From contig NZ_BAABKV010000001.1 of NCBI RefSeq assembly GCF_039544005.1, positions 5,952,001-6,016,000 on the forward strand: a stretch of DNA of 64,000 bases. The letters run 5' to 3'. This DNA comes from Kitasatospora paranensis. Its GTDB lineage: Bacteria > Actinomycetota > Actinomycetes > Streptomycetales > Streptomycetaceae. A program made the position numbers and the translations under genes. Shown piece after piece: positions 8,952 to 16,987 of this stretch. Numbering within the stretch: position 1 is the stretch's first letter; every line of letters begins with the position of its first letter. The notes beneath the pieces are model-generated. The model saw nothing but the letters and a program-made list of their open reading frames with translations. It was not told the DNA's origin and did not search any database.

Positions 8952-9899
8952 GTGTTCGTGACCGCCGTCGAATCCCGCCCCGCAGGGGCGGTCGGGGCGA
9001 CGCCTGCGCACCGGCCGTTCGGGGCCCGTGTCGGGGCATTCGTCGCACTGACCAAGCCGCGGATCATCGAGCTGCTGCTGATCACCACCGTCCCGGTGAT
9101 GTTCCTGGCGCAGCGCGGGGTCCCGGACCCGCTCCTGGTGCTGTGGGTGGTCATCGGCGGCTACCTGTCGGCCGGCGGCGCCAACGCGCTCAACATGTAC
9201 ATCGACCGCGACATCGACGCGGTGATGTCGCGCACCGAGCGCCGCCCGCTCGTCACCGGCATGGTCTCGCCGCGCGAGGCGCTGGTCTTCGGCATCGCGC
9301 TGGCGATCGGCTCGACCCTCTGGCTCGGCCTGCTGGTCAACGCGCTCGCCGCGGGGCTCGCGCTGACCGCCCTCCTGTTCTACGTGTTCGTCTACACCCT
9401 GGGCCTCAAGCGCCGCACCGCCCAGAACATCGTCTGGGGCGGCATCGCGGGCTGCATGCCGGTCTTCGTCGGCTGGGCCGCGGTGACGAACTCGCTGTCC
9501 TGGTCGGCGCTGGTGCTCTTCCTGGTGATCTTCTTCTGGACGCCGCCGCACTACTGGCCGCTGTCGATGAAGGTCCGCGACGACTACGCCAAGGCGGGCG
9601 TGCCGATGCTGCCGGTCATCCGGGGCAACCTCGCCGTCGCCCGGCAGATCGTCGCCTACTCCTGGGTGATGGTCGCCGTCTCGCTGGCCCTGTGGCCGCT
9701 GGCGCACACCAGCTGGCTGTACCCGGTCTCCGCCGTGCTGCTCGGCGGGTTCTGGCTGAAGGAGGCGCACGGCCTGCACGCCCGCGCCAAGGCCGGGCTG
9801 GTCGGTGCCAAGCTGAAGGAGATGCGGCTCTTCCACTGGTCGATCACCTATCTGACGCTGCTGTTCGTGGTCATCGCGGTGGACCCGTTCGTGAAGTAG
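8952..9899 (+). CDS. ctaB: Protohaem IX farnesyltransferase (haem O synthase)
   Basis: This 315-residue membrane prenyltransferase of the UbiA superfamily attaches a farnesyl group to protohaem IX to give haem O, used with CtaA to make haem A for the aa3 cytochrome oxidase. The family signature LTKPRIIELLLIT near residue 33 and the metal/diphosphate motif NMYIDRDIDAVMSRTERRP are present, and about eight hydrophobic helices follow. FFWTPPHYWPLSMKVRDDY is the second conserved Asp-containing loop. GTG 8952 is preferred because related proteins begin M-x-VTAVESRP; GTG 8958 is possible. ctaA lies 4.5 kb away. Confidence 0.96.
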   Translation: MFVTAVESRPAGAVGATPAHRPFGARVGAFVALTKPRIIELLLITTVPVMFLAQRGVPDPLLVLWVVIGGYLSAGGANALNMYIDRDIDAVMSRTERRPLVTGMVSPREALVFGIALAIGSTLWLGLLVNALAAGLALTALLFYVFVYTLGLKRRTAQNIVWGGIAGCMPVFVGWAAVTNSLSWSALVLFLVIFFWTPPHYWPLSMKVRDDYAKAGVPMLPVIRGNLAVARQIVAYSWVMVAVSLALWPLAHTSWLYPVSAVLLGGFWLKEAHGLHARAKAGLVGAKLKEMRLFHWSITYLTLLFVVIAVDPFVK

Positions 9900-9916
9900 G
9901 ACGACCCTTCGACATC

Positions 9917-9948
9917 CGAGGCCCCGGGGCATCCGCCCCGGGGCCTCG
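9917..9948 (+). terminator. Hairpin terminator after ctaB
   Basis: A perfect 14-bp inverted repeat (9917-9930 and 9935-9948) with an ATCC loop starts 18 bp after the ctaB stop. Confidence 0.8.
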
Positions 9949-10163
9949 TCGTGTCCGGCATGTCCGGAACGGGACGTTGGTCCCGCGACGCGGGGACCTT
10001 TGCCCCCGCAGGTTCCGCGCGGGGCGGGGCAGCCGCGGACGGTCGCCCGGTGCCGCCGGGCGGCCGGGCCGCCCGCCCCCGCGGAGCGGCCCGGACCCCG
10101 CCGTCAACCCCGGCGCACGGCCGTACGGGAGTACCCGCCGCGCGCTCCGGAGGACCCGACACC

Positions 10164-11539
10164 ATGTCCCGCACCATCGACAACGCCCCGTACACCGCCT
10201 TCCACCGAAGGCTCGCCCTGGCCTGCTCGGGCGGGCCGCTGCTGGACGGCTACATCCTCAGCATCGTCGGCGTCGCCCTGATCGGGATGCGCCCCGACCT
10301 GGGCCTCGACACCGCCGACGTCAGCCTGATCGGCGCCGCCGCACTGCTCGGCATGTTCGTCGGCGGCGCGCTCTTCGGCGTGCTGACCGACCGGATCGGC
10401 CGGGAGGTGATGTACACCGCCGACCTCCTCGTGATGATGGTCTGCTCGGTGCTGTCCTTCTGGGTCGACGGCGTGTGGGCGATCGCCCTGCTGCGCTTCG
10501 TGCTCGGCCTGGCCGTCGCCGCCGACTACCCGATCGCGACCTCGCTGCTGGCCGAGTGGCTGCCGGCCCGCGACCGCGGCCGCCTGCTGGGCAAGCAGAT
10601 CGTCGCCTGGTACGCCGGCTCGGTGCTGGCCTACCTGGTGGGCTTCGCCTTCCTGCAGTTCGTCGGGCCGGGCAGCTGGCGCTGGATGCTGGCGAGCTCG
10701 ACCCTGCTGTGCGCCGTCTTCCTGGTGATCCGGCGGGGCTCGCCGGAGTCGCCGCGCTGGCTCGCCGCGCACGGCCGGGTCGGCGAGGCCGTCGCCGTGG
10801 TGGAGAAGCACCTCGGGGTGCGGGTGGACGGCCGCGAGCTGATGCCCGACCCGGCCGGGGCCGGCGGGCCCGGCGGTCTCCGGCTGCTGTGGACGCCGCC
10901 GTACCGCCGCCGCACGCTCTTCTGCGGCCTGTTCTTCTTCTGCCAGGTGGGCCCGCTGTTCGCGATGCTGACCTTCGGCCCGCAGATCCTCGGGTCGTTC
11001 GGCATGCCCGGCGGCACCGTCCTGGACACCCTCGGCACGGGGCTGGTCAGCCTGGTCTTCCTGATCGGCTGCTACCCGGCGCTGCGGCTGATCGACACCG
11101 TCGGACGCCGTCCCACCATCGTCTGGTCCTTCGCGCTGATGATCGCCCCCTGGTGCTGCTCGGCCTCTGGCCGTCGGCGCCCGCGCTCGTGGCGGTGGCC
11201 GCGCTGTCCGCGTACGCCTTCCTGTGCGGCGGCCCCAACGTGCTGGACTGGACGTATCCGAACGAGCTTTTCCCGACCGAGGTCCGGGCCACCGCCGTGG
11301 GCGTAGCCACCTCGGTCAGCCGGGTCGGCGCGGCCGTGGGCACCTACCTGCTGCCGCTCTCGCTGACCGGGCTCGGCACCGGCCCGACCATGCTCGTCGC
11401 GGCCGGCGTCACCGCCGTCGGACTGCTGGTCTGCGTGCTCTGGGCCGAGGAGACCCGGGGCACCGCGCTGGGTGCCGCGAACGGGGCACCCGCCGGCCGG
11501 GCGTCGCAGGCCGGCCCGCAGGCGGTGCCGGTGCGCTGA
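10164..11539 (+). pseudogene. MFS transporter, sugar-porter/AAHS-like, one frameshift
   Basis: Restoring one base gives a 458-residue major facilitator with twelve predicted helices. The first 330 residues carry GGALFGVLTDRIGRE (the loop 2-3 motif), RRGSPESPRWL after helix 6 and ALRLIDTVGRRPTI between helices 8 and 9. The C-terminal third, including YPNELFPTEVRATAVGVATS, continues in another frame to a stop at 11539. The break is at a five-C run (11146-11150); a sixth C would restore MIAPLVLLGLWPSAP. Start ATG 10164 has GGAGGA 10 bp upstream. The substrate cannot be told. The lesion is more likely a sequencing deletion than decay, since both halves are well conserved. Confidence 0.82.
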
Positions 11540-11541
11540 CC

Positions 11542-11577
11542 GCGGCCGGGGGCGGGCCCCGCCCCAGGCCCGGCCGC
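11542..11577. terminator. Hairpin between converging MFS and flavoprotein genes
   Basis: Outer arms of 9 bp (11542-11550 and 11569-11577) enclose a second GC-rich inverted repeat; it starts 3 bp after the MFS stop. Confidence 0.55.
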
Positions 11578-11606
11578 CCGGGCGCGTCGCCGGGCCGGGG
11601 GCTCGT

Positions 11607-13196
11607 CTACCGCCCGAGGACGGCCATCGCCGCGTTGTGGCCCGGGATGCCGCTCACCCCGCCGCCGCGCACCGCACCGGCGCCGCAGAGCAGCACCCGC
11701 GGATGGCCGGTGGCGACACCCCAGCGGCCGGCCGTGCCCTCCTCGTCGGCGTACGGGAACGCCAGGTCGCGGTGGAAGATGTTGCCGCCCGGCAGCCCGA
11801 GGTCCCGCTCCAGGTCCAGCGGGGTCTTCACCTCGACGCAGGGCCGGCCCTCGCCGTCCACGGCCAGGCAGTCCGCGAGCGGCTCGGCCAGGCAGTCCTG
11901 CAGCGGGGCCAGTACGGCGTCCAGCGCGGCCCGGCGGTCGAGGCCGGCGGCGAACAGGTCGGCGGGCTGGTGCAGCCCGAAGAGGGTCAGGGTGTGCGCG
12001 CCCCGCGCGGCCAGCTCCGGCCCCAGGATCGACGGGTCGGCCAGGGAGTGGCAGTAGATCTCCGAGGGTGCCGGCTCCGGCAGCCGTCCGGCGGCGGCCT
12101 GCCGGTAGGCGGTCTCCAGCTCCCGGTAGCCCTCCGCGAGGTGGAGCGTCCCGGCGAAGGCCTCCCGGGGGTCCACCGCGGTGTCCCGCAGTCGGGGCAG
12201 CCGCCGCAGCAGCATGTTGACCTTGAGCTGCGAGCCGACCGGGGCCGGCCCGGTCCCGGCTCGGCCGAGCAGCCGGTCCAGCGTCCGCGGTGCGGCGTTG
12301 CACAGCACCGTCCCGGCACCGACCCGGTGCTCGGAGCCGTCCGCGGTGCGGTACGCCACCTCGGCGAGCGGGCCGCCGGGATCGATCGCGGTGACCTCGC
12401 AGCCGGTGCGGATCGTCGCGCCGCCCGCCCGGGCCGCGTCGGCCAGTGCGTCGGTCAGCGCGCCCATGCCGCCCACGGGGACGTTCCAGTCCCCGGTGCC
12501 GCCGCCGACCACGTGGTAGAGGAAGCAGCGGTTCTGCCGCAGCGACGGGTCGTGGGCGTGGCTGAAGGTGCCGATCAGCGCGTCGGTGAGGACCACCCCG
12601 CGGACGAGGTCGTCGGTGAAGGTGCGCTCCACCGTCTCGCCGAGCGGGCGTTCGAACAGGGCGTCCCAGGCGGCCGGGTCGTCCACCCGCCGGCGCAGCT
12701 CGGCCCGGCTCGGCAGCGGTTCGGTCAGCGACGGGAAGACCCGGGTCGCGACCCGCCCGGTCATCGCGTAGAAGTCCTGCCAGGCGGCGTGGTCCCGGTC
12801 GGAGCCGGTGAGCGCCCGGAAGGAGGCGGCGGTGCGGCCCGCGTCCGCCCGGTCCACCAGCAGCCCGGTCGCCCGGCCGTCGCGTTCGGCCGGCGTCCAG
12901 GAGGAGATGCGGCGGCTCCGGACGGCGAACCGGAGCCCGAGCTCGGCGACGATCTTCTGCGGCAGCAGGCTGACCAGGTACGAGTACCGGGAGAGCCGCG
13001 CGCCCGTGCCGGGGAAGGCCTCGGCGGAGACCGCCGCGCCGCCGGTGCGGTCCAGCCGCTCCAGCACCAGGACGCTGCGCCCGGCCGCGGCCAGGTAGGC
13101 GGCCGCGACCAGGCCGTTGTGTCCGCCGCCGACCACGACCACGTCGTAGCGGGCGCGGTCCGGGGCGTCCTCGTGCTGCTGCCTGGCAGGTCCCAT
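11607..13196 (-). CDS. FAD-dependent oxidoreductase, phytoene desaturase-like (PYROXD2 type)
   Basis: This 529-residue flavoprotein has an N-terminal dinucleotide-binding fold (YDVVVVGGGHNGLVAAAYLAAAGRSVLVLERLDRTGGAA, about residues 17-55). It ends with the family's second FAD motif (LLCGAGAVRGGGVSGIPGHNAAMAVL). The architecture and length fit the phytoene-dehydrogenase-related group that includes human PYROXD2. No crtB, crtE or other carotenoid gene adjoins it, so a carotenoid role is not supported; the substrate is unknown. It stands alone, 11 bp upstream of the stop of the following DUF2461 gene on the same strand. Confidence 0.88.
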   Translation of the reverse strand: MGPARQQHEDAPDRARYDVVVVGGGHNGLVAAAYLAAAGRSVLVLERLDRTGGAAVSAEAFPGTGARLSRYSYLVSLLPQKIVAELGLRFAVRSRRISSWTPAERDGRATGLLVDRADAGRTAASFRALTGSDRDHAAWQDFYAMTGRVATRVFPSLTEPLPSRAELRRRVDDPAAWDALFERPLGETVERTFTDDLVRGVVLTDALIGTFSHAHDPSLRQNRCFLYHVVGGGTGDWNVPVGGMGALTDALADAARAGGATIRTGCEVTAIDPGGPLAEVAYRTADGSEHRVGAGTVLCNAAPRTLDRLLGRAGTGPAPVGSQLKVNMLLRRLPRLRDTAVDPREAFAGTLHLAEGYRELETAYRQAAAGRLPEPAPSEIYCHSLADPSILGPELAARGAHTLTLFGLHQPADLFAAGLDRRAALDAVLAPLQDCLAEPLADCLAVDGEGRPCVEVKTPLDLERDLGLPGGNIFHRDLAFPYADEEGTAGRWGVATGHPRVLLCGAGAVRGGGVSGIPGHNAAMAVLGR

Positions 13197-13207
13197 GACA
13201 GGCAGTC

Positions 13208-13915
13208 CTACCAGAGCCGGTACCGCCCGGCCAGGGTGCCGACGGCCGGTACGGCGCTCGGACGCCGACGGGGGTCAGCGCCGAGGAGGTCGCTCGGGCC
13301 GACGTGTCCGTCCAGCCAGTCCTTGAGCGGCCGGGAGTCGCGCAGGAAGGCGGTGATCCGCTGCCGGGCCGTCCGGGTGCCCAGCCAGGCCGCGGGCTCC
13401 CACTCCTGCCAGGCGATCAGGCCCTTGTTGCGGAGCAGGCCGATCCTCGGGTGGTCCCGGGGGTAGCCGCGCGGGGCGGACTTCAGCGGGTCGCGGCCGA
13501 CCACGGACGGGCCGGCCTTCTCGACGGCGGCGATCACCCGCTCCAGTTCGGCGCCGGTGACGTCCTCGGCGACCGCCGCCCGGTAGCGCGCCAGCTGGTC
13601 GGACGCGAGCTGGTACATGCCGTTGCCGCAGGCCAGGCCGTCGGCGGAGAGCTGGATGTAGCCGCCGGCCTCCAGGTAGGCGCCGATGTGCGTCTTGTAC
13701 GGGGTCTTGTCGGCGCTGAACCGGACGTCGCGGAAGGGGCGGAAGATCTTGCCCGGGCCGAACTCGTCCTCCAGGGCGTCGAGCAGATCGGCCATCGGGT
13801 GGCGCACCACCTCCTCGTACCGCTCCTTGTGCGCCGCCCAGAACGTCTTGGAGTTGTCGGCCTCCAGCTGCTCGTAGAACTCGAGCGCCTCGGCGGACCA
13901 GCCTTCGAAAGTCAC
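13208..13915 (-). CDS. DUF2461 domain-containing protein
   Basis: A 235-residue protein matching the DUF2461 family (often TIGR02453) along its whole length. Diagnostic stretches are FEGWSAEALEFYEQLEADNSKTFW at the N-terminus, FRPFRDVRFSADKTPYKTHIGA in the first third and LKSAPRGYPRDHPRI later. The biochemical function of the family is not known. The start GTG 13915 places TFEGW at the N-terminus, as in relatives; upstream in-frame codons have no family similarity. It precedes the flavoprotein gene on the same strand with an 11-bp gap, so the two may be cotranscribed, and is divergent from the next small gene. Confidence 0.9.
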   Translation of the reverse strand: MTFEGWSAEALEFYEQLEADNSKTFWAAHKERYEEVVRHPMADLLDALEDEFGPGKIFRPFRDVRFSADKTPYKTHIGAYLEAGGYIQLSADGLACGNGMYQLASDQLARYRAAVAEDVTGAELERVIAAVEKAGPSVVGRDPLKSAPRGYPRDHPRIGLLRNKGLIAWQEWEPAAWLGTRTARQRITAFLRDSRPLKDWLDGHVGPSDLLGADPRRRPSAVPAVGTLAGRYRLW

Positions 13916-13990
13916 CGCTCCAGGGTATGTGGCCCGCCGCACACGGCGCTCCCGTCGCCACCGCGTGTACCGGTCGGTAGCATGCGGGGC

Positions 13991-14323
13991 ATGAGCAGCG
14001 CAGACACCGCCACCCCCGCCACGCCGGACGCCCGCGTCGAGCGCCGGGCCAAGCGCATCGCCAAGCACATCAACGCCTTCGCCGCGCAGCACGGCGGCAG
14101 TGCGGAGGGCGTCGTCGAGTACGTCGGCCGCACCGCCACCCGGATCGTGCTGGTCGGCGCGGACGGCGCCTGGGGCGACCAGGTCGCCCCGACGTACGCC
14201 GTCGGGCAGCGGGCCGCCGAACTGGCCGGCCTGAAGCTGCACGACTCCTTCGAGGGCGAGCTCGGCCTCAAGGTCAGGACGGGCCCGTATGAGTGGAAGC
14301 GGATGGCCGGCATCCAGATCTGA
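13991..14323 (+). CDS. Conserved hypothetical protein, 110 residues
   Basis: A small soluble protein with a basic N-terminal region (RVERRAKRIAKHINAFAAQHGG) and a compact C-terminal part (IVLVGADGAWGDQVAPTYAVGQRAAELAGLKLHDSF ending YEWKRMAGIQI). I do not recognise a named domain. The composition and absence of signal or membrane segments suggest a cytoplasmic protein. ATG 13991 is used; an in-frame ATG nine bases upstream (13982) is an alternative, and neither has a good ribosome-binding site. It is divergent from the DUF2461 gene and converges on ctaA. Confidence 0.75.
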   Translation: MSSADTATPATPDARVERRAKRIAKHINAFAAQHGGSAEGVVEYVGRTATRIVLVGADGAWGDQVAPTYAVGQRAAELAGLKLHDSFEGELGLKVRTGPYEWKRMAGIQI

Positions 14324-14355
14324 CGCCGCCGCACCCGCAGGGCCGGTCCGCGAGG

Positions 14356-14423
14356 GCCGGCCCTCAGGCGTTGGCGAGCGCGGGGCCTCGGGTGCCGGCC
14401 CTCAGGCGTTGGCGAGCGCGGGG
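14356..14423. repeat. 30-bp direct repeat at the 3' end of ctaA
   Basis: Two identical 30-bp copies (14356-14385 and 14394-14423) are spaced 38 bp apart. The second copy contains the last codons and stop of ctaA; the first copy re-creates the same ALANA-stop reading just downstream. A 14-bp palindrome (14352-14365) overlaps the first copy and may form part of the terminator. Confidence 0.85.
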
Positions 14424-15364
14424 GAGGGCAGGTCGGCCGGGGCGTCCGCCCTGGTCCGCAGCGCCAGCGGCACCCGCAGCGCGGCCGCCCAGGTGAGCGT
14501 GGCGCCCAGCATGTGCAGGCCGACCATGAGCTCCGGGGCGTCGGTGAAGTACTGGACGAAACCCAGCACGCCCTGCAGCAGCAGGACCACCAGCAGGTCC
14601 CGGACCCGGGCCCGGGCGGCCGGCGGGGCCTTGACCGCGGCGAGCACGAAGACCGCCGCCACCGCCAGGCCGACCGACAGGAACGCCAGGTCGGCGTGGG
14701 CCTGCGCCAGCCGGTCGTAGTCCAGCGGGATCCGCCACACCGGTTTGCCGTCGGCGCCGGGCGCGCCCGGGTGGTGTCCGGCGCCGGTGACCAGGGTGCC
14801 GGCCAGCACCAGCAGGCCGATCACCGTCACCAGCAGGTAGGAGAGCCGGTGCAGGGGCCCGGGCACCGCGAGCTCGGGGGCCCCGTCGCCCTCCGCGGAC
14901 CGCTCCCAGCTCAGCACCGCGACCCAGACCAGGGCCATCGCGGCGACCATGTGCACGGCCACCACGTACGGATTGAGGCCGGTCAGCACGGTGATGCCGC
15001 CGATCACGGCGTTGCTCATCACCAGCCAGAACTGCGCCCAGCCGAGCCGGGTCAGGCTGCGGCGCCACGGCCGCGCGCAGCGCGCGGCCAGGATCGCCCA
15101 GCCGATCGCCGCGCAGAGCACGTAGGTCAGCATCCGGTTGGTGAACTCGATGACACCGTGGACGCCCATCTGCGGGGTCGGGGTCAGGCTCTCGCCGGTG
15201 CAGCGCGGCCAGGTGGTGCAGCCGAGGCCGGAGGCGGTGAGCCGGACGGCGCCGCCGGTGACCACGATGACCACGCTCATCACGAGCGCGGCCAGCGCGG
15301 CCCGGCGGACGGTCGCGGCCGTCGGGTGCCAGCGGTCGGCGAGCAAGGCGAAGGGGGTACGCAC
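14402..15364 (-). CDS. ctaA: Haem A synthase (COX15/CtaA family)
   Basis: A 320-residue integral membrane protein that oxidises the C8 methyl of haem O to a formyl group, giving haem A for the aa3-type oxidase. Eight hydrophobic helices in two four-helix halves are visible. Family signatures are GGAVRLTASGLGCTTWPRCTG (with the paired extracytoplasmic cysteines), HGVIEFTNRMLTYVL (haem-ligand His), VAVHMVAAMALVWVAVL and, in the second half, AQAHADLAFLSVGL and LMVGLHMLGATL. The start is GTG 15364. It forms a pathway pair with ctaB, 4.5 kb away on the other strand. Confidence 0.95.
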   Translation of the reverse strand: MRTPFALLADRWHPTAATVRRAALAALVMSVVIVVTGGAVRLTASGLGCTTWPRCTGESLTPTPQMGVHGVIEFTNRMLTYVLCAAIGWAILAARCARPWRRSLTRLGWAQFWLVMSNAVIGGITVLTGLNPYVVAVHMVAAMALVWVAVLSWERSAEGDGAPELAVPGPLHRLSYLLVTVIGLLVLAGTLVTGAGHHPGAPGADGKPVWRIPLDYDRLAQAHADLAFLSVGLAVAAVFVLAAVKAPPAARARVRDLLVVLLLQGVLGFVQYFTDAPELMVGLHMLGATLTWAAALRVPLALRTRADAPADLPSPALANA

Positions 15365-15428
15365 CGCTTCATCCTAGGTTGCCCGGATCCGGATCTTCGC
15401 GGAGGGTCCGGGCACGCCCCCGCGCCGC

Positions 15429-16985
15429 TCAGGCGGCCCGGCGTCTGCCGCGCGCCCGGCGCGGATAGGGGAACAGCCGAGGCGAGCGCTTGGCCGCGAC
15501 GTCCTCCATCCACCCGAACGACAGCACCAGCAGGCCGATCAGCGGCAGCGCGACCATCAGCGGGAACCAGTGGCTGCGCAGCAGCCACTGGGCGTGGTTG
15601 AAGAGGAAGTCCACGTTCCACAGCTGGTCGATGATCGGGATCGACAGCACCAGCGCGGTGTTGTGCCAGAGGTAGACGCTGACCGCCCGGGCGTTGAGCA
15701 GGCTGATCAAGCCGTTCCAGCGTTCCAGCGGCCGCGGCCAGGTCTCCCAGGACGGGCTGAGGTGGAGCAGCAGCAGGACGAAGCCGAACGACCAGACCGC
15801 GTTCGCGAACGGGATGCTCTCCAGGTCGCTCGCGACCGTCGGATCGTCGTTCGGACGGCTCATCAGGTACCACAGGCCGCCCACCATGATCAGCGGGGCC
15901 AGCGAGGGCGCCAGGTACTGCGGCAGCCGGCGCAGCACGCCCTCCGAGTGCGCCATGCCCAGGATCCAGCAGGAGCCGAAGGTGGTGAAGTCCGTCGCGG
16001 TCTCCCAGATGCGCCCCTCCTGGTCGAAGAGGCCGCAGTTGAAGACGAACGAGAGCGCCAGCGGGGTGAACAGCGTCACCCAGGGCAGCTTGCGCAGGCC
16101 CTTCAGCATCAGCGGGGACAGCAGCACGTACCAGAGGTAGGCGCGCAGGTACCAGAGCGGGACGCCGAGCTGCTCGGCCCAGCTGGTGTCCAGCAGGCCG
16201 TGGAAGCCGTGCAGGTTCGAGCCGAAGGGCGGGGTGGACAGCGGCAGGATCCAGAGCGCCAGCTTGCCCCACCACCAGCCCGGGTGCCCCTCGGAGTTCG
16301 GGCCCCAGCCGTCCAGCAGCTCGAAGGACATCAGGATCACGCCGAACAGCCACATCGGCGGCAGCAGGCGCCGCAGCCGGCCGCGGATCACGCTCATCGC
16401 CGGCCGGCTGAGCGAGCGGACCATCAGCGAGCCGGCCAGCGCGAACATCACGCCCATCGACGGGAACACCAGCGGCAGCCAGGTCCAGCCGAAGTTGTGG
16501 TAGAGCACCACGCGGCCGAGCGCGAGGGCGCGCAGCATGTCCAGGTAGCGGTCGCGGCCGCCCTTGCGGACGGGCTTGGGCTCCTCCACCACCGGCGCGT
16601 CGACGACCGCCTCCGGGCCGACCGACCCCGAGGCGTACTGGGCGTCGAAGGCCTTCGCGAGCTCGGCGAGGTCGGACGGCATCCGCAGCTTGAGCGTCTC
16701 GTCGTGGCGCGGCGTCGACGTCCGGCCCGCGGCCGGGGTCCGGCCGGCCGCCGGCGCCCGGCCCGTGGCAGGTGCCGCGGTGGGTGCGGGTGCGGGTGCG
16801 GGTGCCGCGGCGGCGGACGCGGGCGCACGCCGGGCACCGGCCGCCCGGTCCGCGGCGGCGCGGTCCGCCGCGTCGGCGAGCTCCTTCAGGTCGGCGGGCA
16901 CCCGCAGTTTGAGCGTCTCGTCCGGGCCCGGCCCCCGGCGGTCGGGGATCGGGCGGCGGTCGCCCCGGTCGGCTGGAGCGGACAC
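15429..16985 (-). CDS. Membrane acyltransferase with duplicated N-terminal motif (MatA/IcaC-like)
   Basis: This 518-residue protein has about 140 cytoplasmic residues followed by an acyltransferase-3 type membrane domain of about ten helices. That domain begins DRYLDMLRALALGRVVLYHNFGW, has an early catalytic-type His, and later contains SVYLWHNTALVL. The N-terminal part is unusual: a 17-residue motif occurs twice, DETLKLRVPADLKELAD (22-38) and DETLKLRMPSDLAELAK (95-111), joined by an Ala/Pro/Arg linker. The start GTG 16985 is 2 bp from the stop of the deacetylase-glycosyltransferase gene, so the two are cotranslated. By analogy with IcaC and MatA it probably acts in export or modification of the polymer made by its partner; that is inference. 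Confidence 0.82.
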   Translation of the reverse strand: MSAPADRGDRRPIPDRRGPGPDETLKLRVPADLKELADAADRAAADRAAGARRAPASAAAAPAPAPAPTAAPATGRAPAAGRTPAAGRTSTPRHDETLKLRMPSDLAELAKAFDAQYASGSVGPEAVVDAPVVEEPKPVRKGGRDRYLDMLRALALGRVVLYHNFGWTWLPLVFPSMGVMFALAGSLMVRSLSRPAMSVIRGRLRRLLPPMWLFGVILMSFELLDGWGPNSEGHPGWWWGKLALWILPLSTPPFGSNLHGFHGLLDTSWAEQLGVPLWYLRAYLWYVLLSPLMLKGLRKLPWVTLFTPLALSFVFNCGLFDQEGRIWETATDFTTFGSCWILGMAHSEGVLRRLPQYLAPSLAPLIMVGGLWYLMSRPNDDPTVASDLESIPFANAVWSFGFVLLLLHLSPSWETWPRPLERWNGLISLLNARAVSVYLWHNTALVLSIPIIDQLWNVDFLFNHAQWLLRSHWFPLMVALPLIGLLVLSFGWMEDVAAKRSPRLFPYPRRARGRRRAA

Positions 16986-16987
16986 GG

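Noticed and set aside
10164..11539. Genuine pseudogene formation by decay
   Set aside because: Both halves are conserved right up to a single-base shift in a C run, and the same kind of shift recurs in many other genes in the window.
11607..13196. Carotenoid biosynthesis gene cluster
   Set aside because: The flavoprotein resembles phytoene desaturases, but no crtB, crtE, crtY or similar gene lies near it.
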